Below the pieces are notes generated by a model. That model was not told where the DNA came from. It did not search any database and was given only the letters and a program-made list of their open reading frames with translations. Shown one piece after another: positions 47,304 through 58,100 of a stretch of 64,000 bases of DNA (its first letter is position 1; the number at the start of each line of letters is the position of its first letter). The stretch is from Prosopocoilus inquinatus (taxonomy: Eukaryota; Arthropoda; Insecta; Coleoptera; Lucanidae): positions 1,860,001 to 1,924,000 of the forward strand of contig CM069876.1 of NCBI GenBank assembly GCA_036172665.1, given 5' to 3'. A program made the translations under genes and the position numbers.

Positions 47304-47400
47304 CAGTAAAATTCCATTATCGGACACCTCTGATTAACGGACACCTCTGATTAACGGACACCTTGCAGTAATGGACAGTTTTTGTTGTACTGAACCAAAA
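47304..47400 (+). mobile_element. Terminal fragment of a pogo/Tigger-like element
   Basis: Begins cagtaaaattccattatcgg after TA, then carries ggacacctctgattaac twice and a third partial copy (47322-47362). cagtaaaa...ttat-cgga ends are typical of pogo-type Tc1/mariner relatives. The opposite end is not seen, so this is a fragment. Confidence 0.5.
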
Positions 47401-47461
47401 TATATGAAAAACTGTACAAAAAGAGGAAATATGTTGAATCAACACTTTTATTACTATAAAT

Positions 47462-48044
47462 CAGAGATGCGCAGTTTTTAGTCGAATTAATGACTATTGA
47501 CTAAATTAGTTATTAGTCGTGAGATATGTGGCTAAATTAGTCATTAATCTTGACTGGTGACTAATAACTAAATAAGTCATCAGTCATGACTAATCTAATT
47601 AATATGTGCAGTGCAAGGCTGCTTAACGTATTTTCGGACGTTTCCTTCAATTTTCATCAAAGGATTATTGCTTGAAGAATACAAGAATGGTTTCTTAACT
47701 GGAGAAGACCCGAGGTGTTTACATGGTTCGGAACGAGCTACATTGATTATAAAAAGTTACTTTCTTTGCAAATAGTTCATAAAAGTTAAAATTTAGTGAT
47801 TCAGTGGCCAGTTTAGTGACATTTCATTTCATTTGTAAATTATTTATTGGTCGCCAATTTAGTTATTCATTATTATTCCTGATTGAATTTAGTCGACTAA
47901 TAATCAACTTTTTATTCAAAGACTAATACTAAAATATGATTGACGATTAACAACTAAATTAATCATGATTGACTTAGTCATGACTAAATTAGTCGTTTAG
48001 TTTTAGTCACGATTAAAAATTTATTCGACTAATGCCCAACACTG
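47462..48044. mobile_element. 583-bp hAT-type non-autonomous element, 8-bp target duplication
   Basis: The left end reads cagagatgcgcagtttttag and the reverse complement of the right end reads cagtgttgggcattagtcga. The 8-bp ctataaat is present on both sides (47454-47461 and 48045-48052). Words like TTAGTCATGACTAA and TTAGTCG are scattered many times near both ends in both orientations, as in hAT subterminal transposase-binding repeats. No transposase is encoded. Confidence 0.9.
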
Positions 48045-48052
48045 CTATAAAT

Positions 48053-48850
48053 ATCTTTTTTCATGTGTGAATGCATACGTTTTTGATGTGAAAAGAAGAC
48101 GTCTTTAAGTTGGTAAGTTACTTTTTTAATCAAATCTGTATAAAAGTAGATATCAATCGTCCGCCAAGTTTAAATTTTGCTTATATGAGCTGAGACGAGT
48201 ATTTCGCTCAGTTCTTGAATATTTTCCAGCCATTCTCGAAAAAACTCCACTTTCCTAATGGGGTACGAGCAATCTAATTTTTTTCTTAATAGTTGTGTTG
48301 CGTTGTTGCGACTGAATTAAAGAGTAATAATGTACCTAGTAAATGTATATAAAACTTAGTCTGGATACATCTAGATACATATAGTTACACTGTACCAAAA
48401 TTTGCATTCGAAATAATCCACCGTATTTTGTAGCGTTTCTTGTTTAGTTTTTATAATTAATATTATAAGGGTATGTTTAAACTCTTATACAAAATCAGAT
48501 AGTACCTAACCTTAAGTGTAAAATCCTTCACACACAACGTTATATTATTTTCAAAACTATGGTGAAATTGCAAAGATACGGTTTCGCCAAAGCACCCACC
48601 TCATTAGCTTCGTTTCATTAACTATTCGTCATTATTGAAGGGGGTTTGACAACAATAATTATTAATAGCAAGCCTTTGGGAATGTTTTTTTTAAATGAAT
48701 TTTGACTATTATTTTCAGAAAATTCGATTATCAATTTTGTCCTGCTAGATTGGTCAAACGAACCACTGTGGGGCACCTGGAAAAAATGTAGGAGTAGTAT
48801 TTTTGTGTCAAAACGTATTTCTTCTAAAACAGGCACAGTAATTATATCGA
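48053..48850. other. Intergenic stretch, no gene recognised
   Basis: A minus-strand open frame of 72 codons (48618-48836) lies downstream of the RT fragment and could be decayed element sequence, but no motif is recognised. Confidence 0.3.
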
Positions 48851-48859
48851 ATATGAAAG

Positions 48860-49345
48860 ATTATTTGCTGTTGAGTCCGATTTCCATTCATACGGACTTG
48901 AGTTCAGTGTTCTAGCTGCCTTGGTGGTGACTGTTTCCAAGTGCACCGAGAAACTGAGGAACGAGCTGTCAAAAGTCACACCCAAAACCTTGATAGAATC
49001 GTTAACTTTCAGGATTTTCCCATTGATCACATAAGTAGATCGTTCATACGTGTGTTGCCTTGTGAAAGAAACAACACAACATTTGTCGACATTTAGTTTC
49101 AGCTTGTTAACTTCGCGCCACGCCGCAACATGACTTGCGTCGCACTGTAATTTTACGGTATCATCCAGAGAAGTAAGAGTTCTATGCATATTGAGAATGT
49201 CGGCATAGGTTAAGGCTGGGCACGACAGAGATAATAGCAAATCGTTAACGAATAGAACAGAAAGTAATGGCCCGAGATTTGAACCTTGAGGGACTCCAGA
49301 GGTTGGTGCAAACTCAAAAGAGGAATAGCCATTATAGTATACGTA
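48860..49345 (-). pseudogene. Non-LTR retrotransposon RT fragment
   Basis: Minus-strand fragment of a reverse transcriptase. NGYSSFEFAPTSGVPQGSNL leads to GPLLSVLFVNDLLLS, then the catalytic region TYADILNMHR, then HVAAWREVNKLKLNVDKCCV and IKVLGVTFDS. The catalytic YADD reads YADI, so one of the two metal-binding aspartates is lost. Neither the 5' RT motifs nor an endonuclease is present. It is of Jockey/R1-like type and distinct from the RT element at 11481. Open for about 160 codons, but a dead fragment. Confidence 0.85.
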
Positions 49346-49905
49346 CTAGGTGACTCCTTTGCATCAGAAATAATTTCACAAGACTTAACAGCGATGGAGC
49401 TAATATTATAAGTTACTCATTTTTATTTGTTATTTTTCGTAAAAGAATATCTTCTAAACTGACAATGATTTCGCAAATTATACTGTAATAATATACAAGG
49501 CACATAAAGCCGACTTGCATAAAATAATTTCTACTTAATTTCAAAACAGGAACTTAAATATTTGGGTTCAATTCTCTTCATGTCATTCTCCTAAAAGAGA
49601 GAATTAATAATTTTTCATTTTAATTTCACAATTTTGGATGCAACCATTAGTTTGTATTTTACCACTTGAAACAATTTACTGAAATTTGTTCATTTGATGC
49701 TTTTGTTAATCTTCTAAGTACAAGTATATTTTACGTTGATATACTAATTTGTATATGAATTTTCAAAGGGATAATATAAAAGGTGCAGTAATATAGAAAA
49801 ATATCACACCACTCGAAAAAATGGGTCCTACAACAAGTAGGTCATATTTCACCCTAAGCACGGGGGTGTCTTAATCCAGCAATCACGATGCACCCTGATC
49901 TGCCA

Positions 49906-50208
49906 CTAACCTTCCTTGAAATTCACGCCATCGCTTTCAATCACTGTTGCTCTTGGTCGAGGAATCAGGTCTTTTACCGAGGTGGTATCATTCCGCGTCG
50001 CGTTGGCCGCGTGCGCTTCGCCACCCCTTGCTCGGTCACCCACCACCGCCGCCCTCCCCAAGCCCCGGATGAGCTTTTCTACCCTCGTTGGTGTCAAACT
50101 ACCACCGCTCGCGACGCGGAGACACTTGTTGGCAAGTTGTAAGCCGCACTCTATAGCTTTCTGGCTCAACCTTTGAGAGATTTTTGCCTTTGCGACGCTT
50201 GACTTCAT
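49906..50208 (-). CDS. Candidate host-gene exon, function unknown
   Basis: Minus-strand open stretch with ATG at 50208-50206 and 100 codons, in DNA far more GC-rich than its surroundings. The product begins MKSSVAKAKISQRLSQKAIE and has Arg/Ala/Gly-rich middle parts. I recognise no domain. Near the end, the bases AAGGAAG are followed by GTTAGT, a plausible splice donor a few codons before the in-frame stop, and TTCAG precedes the ATG, which could be an acceptor. The composition contrast and splice-like borders argue for an exon. The lack of a recognised family and the overlapping plus-strand frames argue for caution. Confidence 0.4.
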   Translation of the reverse strand: MKSSVAKAKISQRLSQKAIECGLQLANKCLRVASGGSLTPTRVEKLIRGLGRAAVVGDRARGGEAHAANATRNDTTSVKDLIPRPRATVIESDGVNFKEG

Positions 50209-50214
50209 GTTACT

Positions 50215-52130
50215 GAATTCTCTTTTCTTTTAAAACTGACAAGAAGTTAATTTCACTAGACAGTTTTCAACAAATACCCCTTCATTTTTGTATCTTCATA
50301 TTTTATTATTTTTTGTTATTATTAATTGTCGAAAATTCAAAAAAATCTGAATCCTATTTCTACTAGATTTCAGTTTATATGTATTTTAATAATCAAACTC
50401 AAACAGTTCAAATTTTACCTGTAGTTCATCTAACATCATTCAAAATTTTCTGCTTAAATTAAACACCATAAGTTTGTAAGTAACAGGAAACCCTGTGAAA
50501 TTATCAAAATTTAGAGAATGCAATCCATTCATGTTCTCAAGAGATCATAATCTTTCTACATAATAAAAACAAGTACAAATATGTGTGTTTGTATAATGTG
50601 TTAACGTAGTTGTTTTTCACTTTGAATTGCATGGATTTCTTTCACCAAACCGATGTTATCGCCCTCCTCAGTTTTCATGCAAGTGTGTAGCATTACCATA
50701 AAAAAGAAGAATTATGAGTGCGTTCGAAAATATATTTCTCTTGTTCTTTAGTATTGTAATAAGTATTATTTAAATTAACGACGCATTTATATGTGCATAT
50801 ATAAAGTCGCGTTTGTTTTGGACGAATATTCCAAAAGGAAAACGATCTAATAATTAACGACATATCGGTAAGAATTATAGGGCCCGGCGAGCCTATGGCA
50901 GCGAATAAAAAACAATTCCTTTAATGAAAGAGCTTAATTGAAAAAGTGATTTGTTTGAAGTTGTTTAATATGCGTGAGATGACCCACCCTTTTATTGTTA
51001 ATCACATTTCGGCTTTTTGTTGGATTAAAGTCCATTCGATACGTTACCGTGCGTTTATCGTAATGCCATTGTATGTGTCCTAATTACTTTGGAATAAAAT
51101 ATGTATGAAATATTAAATATTTTTTATTAAGAGATTGGTATCGCATTAATAATAGGTCGAGGAAAGGGTGTGGCGCGCTAGTAGGGGGTATAAATATAAT
51201 ACATTTGATAAATGATGAGATAACCAGGCGCATTAAAATTACAAATGGTTATATTTATTTTTTAAAAAAAGGAGCTTAACAAGAAAGAATGAATTTGGAT
51301 ATTTTGTTATAAATTATCATTTTTATTGCGCCGTAAACCCTAATCCAAAATTTATTGCGAAGAATATTAAATTATTTTGTTGGGATGGGGATAATAAATA
51401 TAAGATATTAAAGTTAAAGACGCGAACGTTTTATCTTGGCGTATTTTTATTTTATAAGAAAGACGATATTCATCGTTCAACATCCGCACATAAAGTTAGC
51501 TATTAAAGATACAAGTTTATAATCTTCCCATTTTATATTGCTTCTAATAGCTTTATTCGCCCGCTTGTTATTTTCGGAACTTTTTATTACTTAAATTTCG
51601 CTAATATCAAATAAGCAAAACTGTTTTCTTTATTAGTTTTCTTGTTAAACATCAGCTACTATTTTATAGATTGCTATGAATTCTCAATACTTTATGAGCG
51701 TATCTGACTGATTGTTTAGAGAATCTCGTATCATTACATTAATAATTTTTCTCATTTAGAACTTCTTATTATTTATTTATCTCGATAATTAACCGAAAGT
51801 ACTTTATTTCTATAATTAATGTTTTGTTAGATAAAATATTATATATGACGCAATGAGTATTGACTTCACCAATAAAACCTCAAGGAAATAAAGGTATATA
51901 TTTATTATTTAAATTAAAATTTGTGCTTAACGCAATGTTGATATTATTTCAAAATCTTGTTTTATTTTTTAGATCCGTGTACCAAAAATATTGACACTCT
52001 TCATCTGATTCCCATGAATTTTAATAATAATTATAATCAATAATCAATCTCTGGTTAGTTGTGACAAAACATATTTTGTTGCAGTTAATAATTAATTGAC
52101 ATAATTAGGTAAATTATACATATATTATGA
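50215..52130. other. AT-rich intergenic stretch, no gene seen
   Basis: No gene or element recognised. 50760-51560 contains AT-rich blocks with occasional GC words (gggcccggcgagcc at about 50880) resembling conserved non-coding DNA, but this cannot be tested here. Confidence 0.35.
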
Positions 52131-52320
52131 CTTTCACATATGTATATACATAAAGTGAAAGTATTTACCGAAATTTGTCAAACGCTTTTGTATAAGCAGC
52201 CACGTTGTTTAGATATTTAACTTATAAGAAAGAGGAAATTACCTACTTTACCTCCTGCTCGGAATTAAAAAATTAACTGCCTTAAATCTAACTTCTTCTT
52301 CGGATGGTCTCGGAGGAACT
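52130..52320 (-). repeat. Dispersed repeat family A, copy 2 (inverted)
   Basis: The reverse complement of this segment matches 36960-37100 (gttaattttttaattccgag, aggtaaagtaggtaattt, gacaaatttcggtaaatac, tttcactttatgtatat). It lies left of the Gypsy element. A copy in the other orientation lies to its right at 61615. Confidence 0.65.
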
Positions 52321-52552
52321 ACCACAAAGAGTTAAAAAGTAGTTTCATCAGGATGATCATGATTATAATGTTTCATCAATCAAAAATTGGTTTACATTGA
52401 CATTTTTAACTATTTTCTTTAAAAACGTTTTCTAATGGTTGCACTGGTGCACAATCAGTGTATATCCATCTCTTTTTATTGCATGCGGTTAAAATAAGAT
52501 GAAAATACACTTTGTGTGCGCTAGTACAGCCATTAGAAAGTGCTATAAAGCA

Positions 52553-53906
52553 TGTTACCACCAAAAGATTTAAAAGCTAATACTCCTGGATTCCAACATC
52601 GTAATACTGGTAACAGATAGCGTTGTCTTTGGACAACTGGTTGCCACGGCTGAACTTGGTGGAGAATGGGCGGGGTAACTAAATATAAACAAATAGGGCG
52701 CCAGGGAATTACCTTCCCAATTGTCAAACACACTTTGATGCTTTCCCAAGGCCTCAATGTGCGCGCTTGAAGTATTCTCAATTTTCTCCAGGAGACTTTT
52801 CCTCTCTTGATGCGTTCAAAGTAGGAGATTAACATAAGCAAAACACGTTCAGTGATACGGTGTTTATTAACACACACATACACTAGTTGAACAAAATTTA
52901 ACAATGTTTAAACTGTAACTTATCAAAACTTTAAATGATAGCCATAATACGCGGGATGGACAGATCTGACCTCACAATCGGTGCTCCAAAGACACCACGA
53001 AATTTACGTAGACGTTACTTAAATATTAAACTAAGTTACGAACTATTAAATACGTAAGTTGCTTTCGTGTCCGGTAAAATAGTCGGCATGCAATTCGAAT
53101 CAAAATAATAATGGAATACGTCACTCTTTGTCGCTCAGCTGAGCTCCAGTTCCTGCGAGAAGCGTAAGATGTCACTAGTTGGTAGGCGCCGCTTCGTTCC
53201 AAGACGATTTTCAATCAGCAATGCTGCCAACGGCGGTCCAACTCCAGATGTCTGTCTCGCTCTAATGTCGCAACGGAGTCCAGCGATTCAAACACAGGTA
53301 CGTTTCGTATTCGAAATGTTCACATACCCATTCGGGAACTGATATCAACGCTCAGTACTAATACTAATGCAATCAGTAACAATAACCATCAACAAACAAA
53401 CGACTCTGAAAGGGGGCGAAAAAAACAACCATTAACCACGTGTAACGAACGAATTAATTAAACATACCTGCTACTTAGCAAACTCGTTGGACGTGAACGT
53501 ATAAACGTTCCACAAGACTCGAGAGAGATATTTGCTTCCGGAAAATCCGTAGAAAAGTGGTTTTGTTTAAACAAACACAAACCGTCGATAGCACTGAATA
53601 TGCGTCTGCCCTCGCCCGAGTCAGAAGAAGGAATGCCCGTAATACACAATGGCCGCTGAAGAAGATGATTTCCGTTTTATAGACTACACAAAATGGCCAA
53701 ACCAATGGGAAAATTATGACGTCAGAAGACGGAGATTAAACACCAATAAGAAATTATTAATTTGAAAGAATCGCTTCCTGCCGCGAATGTTACAGCGTTG
53801 CCAGATGACACAACGCCGAGCGTTGCCGGTAGGCGTCCAGTAGCAACGTTGCCAGTTCTTAGCCGAATCGGAAATAAATGCGTAATAACAAAAATCGACT
53901 GTAACA
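52553..53906 (-). repeat. 3' LTR of the Gypsy element
   Basis: 1354 bp, same length as the 5' LTR, with a constant offset of 7253 bp at both ends. The stretches I compared are identical. LTR identity marks a recent insertion. Confidence 0.95.
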
Positions 53907-53917
53907 ACTCCCCCTTC
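53907..53917 (-). promoter_or_regulatory. Polypurine tract
   Basis: On the minus strand GAAGGGGGAGT lies directly upstream of the 3' LTR (TGTTAC). This is the expected primer for plus-strand DNA synthesis. Confidence 0.85.
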
Positions 53918-55115
53918 ACCAGCAAGGAAATTTTTCCTGAAAGGACAAATTTCAGAAACCCAACGCGAGTCTTCAAAGATGGAAAAGAAAACTGGTGGAG
54001 GCGCCACGCCAGGAAACGAAGAGGAGGACAAAAGAAGAATTCCAGTTGAAACACACCATACTGCAACCCGGGACGTGAGATGTTCCAAGTCAAACTTACC
54101 AGTAGAGAGGGTAGGAAGTGCTTTCACGAGATCTGGCACGCCCAGTCTCCCACAACACTCGCAAGCAGTGACCAACAAAAACATCTCTCGGCCAGAAAGG
54201 CTGAGCTGATCAATCCAACCAGAGGAAAGAAAGAAAGAGAGATTTAAAAGAATAAAGAGTCGGAAGTTAGTTAACGAAACCAACGGTTCATCACGCAACG
54301 GACGGAAACTTCAGTCGAAGACTGCGGGAAAAATTCTAATTAACGAAAACTCGGTTACAAACCGCGGGAAAAATTCAAACCAAAAATTGTCACTAACGGG
54401 TAAAGTCAAATCTGGGTATAGTCATAATCGGGTTAAAGGGGACCAAAGATCACCCTTCACGATAGAAGAAGAAAAGAAAGAAAAGGTAAAGAGGAAAACA
54501 GAAAAGATAAAGAAATCCAAACGGAACACACCATACCACAACCAAGACTTCTCTGAGTTGGATCCAGTAGCGGTACGGCAAAGAGAGAGGGCAAGCAATA
54601 CCTTCACGAGATACAGTACGCTTGTAAATCCCACACGCTTTGTCGGGTGCTAAGGGATTTCTCAAGGTTGTCCAAGCTGGGCTGATCAATCCGAAAGGAA
54701 CGAATAGAACAAGAGTAGAAGAAGGAGATAAAATTGAAATAAGGATAGAAAGAGGAGAGAATGTTTCACGATGGATAAATACGTTCTTCTTCACAATCAC
54801 GAAGCGTGCCAGTCATCACTCATATGCAATGTTCGCAAAGAGAGAGGGCAAGGAAAGTCTTCACGTGATCCAACTTCCTTGTAATTCCCACAACCTTCGC
54901 AAACCGCTAGGTGACATCTCACAATCAACGAGACTGATTCAAAGAGTATTATCCATCCAAGAACATCCGAAGATGCTCGATTCCACAGATGTAAAGAGGA
55001 ATTCCAAGAATCTTTTAGGAGCCTTTTACTCCACGCAGAAGATACGTCGGGCGTATTCTAAGTGACCCAACCCGCAGGTCGAATCAAAAATGAAAAGATA
55101 GAAACAACCATAACC
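53918..55115 (-). other. 3' non-coding region with diverged internal repeats
   Basis: About 1.2 kb between the Gag-Pol stop and the polypurine tract. On the plus strand, related blocks occur at about 54050-54240, 54528-54712 and 54809-54942. They share acaccatac, agagagggYaRg, ttcacgagat and gctgatcaatcc. gcgggaaaaattc occurs twice about 36 bp apart (about 54327 and 54363). No envelope-like frame with signal peptide or membrane anchor is recognised. Confidence 0.65.
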
Positions 55116-58100
55116 TTAGTCATCAGAAGGGCTAGGCTTAAGGTGTGAGCTATGCCACGTACCTGGCAAGATTTTACCATCACAATCCTTCAGCTCGTAA
55201 GCGTCTGTGGAAATTCGGCGATTAATGACGAAAGGACCGATAAACTTATCAGCCAGTTTGGCTGCGAAATGCTTAGAAGCGTCCGATAAAACAAAATTCT
55301 TTCGCCATACCAACTGATTTGGTTCGAAATCGACTTTACGCCTACGAAGGTCATAACGGCATTTAGACTTTTCATAAGACTTTTGAAGACGTTCCTGAAC
55401 ATCTTGGTACAATCTAGCAAATTTACCAGAACGAGATTGAAAATCAGTTGGGTTTTGCTCAATTTCCACATTTATCTCGTCAGAGTCCGGGGTTTTCTCA
55501 GAATTAAGACTACCTTTGAGACACATTTCTCTACCGAAATTCAGGAAATACGGAGTCAATTTAGTAACCTCATGACGTGCAGTTCTCAACGCACAAGCAA
55601 CCTTCGGTAAAAACAAATCCCATTTACGATGATCTTGGGAAACATAAGAGATCAACATGGTTTTGATAACACGGTTGACCCTCTCAACAGGGTTTGCCTG
55701 AGCGTGATAATAAGAAGTGTAAGATGGTCGAACATGATATGACGTCAGAAGATTTCGATATTCACGGGATTTAAACTGGGCTCCGTTATCCGAGATAATA
55801 ATACGAGGAACTCCAAAAAGTAGAAAAATATTCTCCTCAAGATGTTGAACTATCTTAGGGGTAGTAGCCTTACGAAGAGAGAAGCACATCGTAAATTTAC
55901 TGAAGCAATCAGTTACCACGAGAATGTATTGGTTGCCTTTCGTCGAACGAGGTAGAGGTCCGATAAGGTCGATGCTTATGACTTCCCAGGGTTTTGAAAT
56001 TTTTGTGTGCCCACCCATGCGTCCAGCAGGTGCTTTCTGTTCGGGTTTAGCTCGAAGACAAGTCTCACAACGCTGTACATACCTAACCACATCAGAACGC
56101 ATTTTGGGCCAGTGATAATCTTGGGCAATACGGTTGTAGGTCTTATAAATGCCTAAATGCCCACTAGTGGGAGAGTCATGGCATTGACGTAAGATGTCAA
56201 GGCGATTTTCTTTCGGAACGACCTGTTTCCATTGACGATCAGCTTCAATGAGATGGTAATAAGTACATTGGATAAATTTGTACAATTTGTCTCCCTCAAC
56301 TCGATAGTCCGGAAAATTCAATGGGGAAGTCTTAACCTTACCGAGCAAATTCAAATACCTGGCATCTTTCACATTAGCACAGTCTATGGAGTCAACAATT
56401 GGTACAGCACGAGAAAGGGCATCCGGAACGACATGTTCCTTGCCTTTACGGTGAACAACGGTAAAATCATATTGCTGAAGTCGAACACTCCACCTGCATA
56501 ACCGTCCAGAAGGGTTTTGTAGCCTATTTAACCATAACAAAGAATGATGGTCGGTTATTACTTGAAAGTGACTACCTTCCACATAGGGACGAAGCTTTTC
56601 AATAGCCCAAAGCATGGCCAACAATTCCTTTTCACAAGTGGAATATTTTCGCTCAGCTCTAGAGAGCGAACGACTCAGATAGCAGATGACCTTTTCTCCA
56701 TCCGATTGCTGTTGCGTAAGTACCGCACCAACACCATAGTCTGAAGCGTCAGTTTGGATGACAAACTCTCTTGTGAAATCCGGGCATGAAAGTACAGGAG
56801 CAGAAACTAGATGCTCACGAATTTTCTCCCACGCCTCATCACAAGTTGTATCCCATCGGTATTTAGAATTCTTACGAAGTAGGTTCGAAAGGGGTGCAAT
56901 AATCGTTGAAAAGTTCGGGATAAAACGTCGATACCAACTTGCCATACCCATGAGTCTGCGAACTTCCGTGACAGTACTAGGCTTAGGAATTTTTAGGATA
57001 GCCTCAACCTTTTCAGGATCTACACGAAGACCAGTATTGTCAACAACATAGCCCAAATACTTCAGTTCATTACGACAAAAATGACATTTATCCTTACCAA
57101 GAGTTAAACCTGCGTCAACTAATTTCTTATGAACTTCGGCTAATACTTCCAGATGTTTCTCGAAAGTCTGAGTTACAATAATGATGTCATCAAGATAAAC
57201 AAATACATGGGGTTCCAAATCTGCACCTATGACACGGTCCATAAACCTTTGAAAAGTTGCCGGAGCGTTATGCAAACCAAAGGGCATGCGTCGAAATTGG
57301 AATAAACCACGATTTGGTACCGTGAAAGCGGTGTATTGACGAGATTCCTCAGCGACAGGTATTTGCCAATAAGCAGACTTGATATCTAGAGACGTGAGGT
57401 ATTTAGCGTCTCGAAGTTTATCTAAAGTAGCCGATACATAGGGCAAAGGGTAAGCATCCTTAGTCGTAACCTGGTTAAGTTTTCTAAAATCGACACAAAA
57501 TCGTACCGAACCATCCTTTTTGGGGACCAAGAGTATTGGAGATGACCAAGCGGAGTTTGACCGTTCCACAATTCCTAATTCGATCATTTTGTCAAGTTCT
57601 TTATTGACCATCGCTTGTCTAGCAGGGGATATCGGATAGTATCGTTGCTTGATGGGGGCACTTTCCGTCTTGATGACATGCTCAACCAAACTAGTGCAAC
57701 CTAATTCCTTTTCGTCGACGTTATGGAAAAGTTTCGTAACCATTTCGTCAAGTTGGCACTGTTGTTGAGGATTGAGATCAGAGCGAGATGTAATATGCTC
57801 GATGGAACAGATGTCCTCATTACGAAAGGTCCACTCACCAGATCTTAAGTCGGGGACTATACCCATCAATCTCCAGAAATCTGCACCCAAAATCAATTTA
57901 TGAGGCAGGTCAGGTACAACAAGAATGTCGATAATCTTAACGCGATCCCTTAACCTAATCGGGGTAGTAATACTTCCAGGGCTCAAACAAGGTTGACCGT
58001 TAGCGACAGTGCAAGTTCTTTGATGCTTAATGAAAGGGAGGCCGAACGCCTTAAGAATTTCCCATCCAGGCCCACCGATTATTGTGCAGGAAGCACCAGA

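Noticed and set aside
47322..47362. CRISPR-like short repeats (ggacacctctgattaac)
   Set aside because: Only two and a half adjacent copies without spacers, at a pogo-type terminus in eukaryotic DNA.
52553..52904. Open frame of about 120 codons in each LTR
   Set aside because: It is duplicated only because the LTRs are identical, and shows no domain. LTRs are regulatory, not coding.
53714..54298. 194-codon minus-strand frame considered as an envelope remnant
   Set aside because: It crosses the polypurine tract and LTR border and lacks a signal peptide, cleavage site or membrane anchor.
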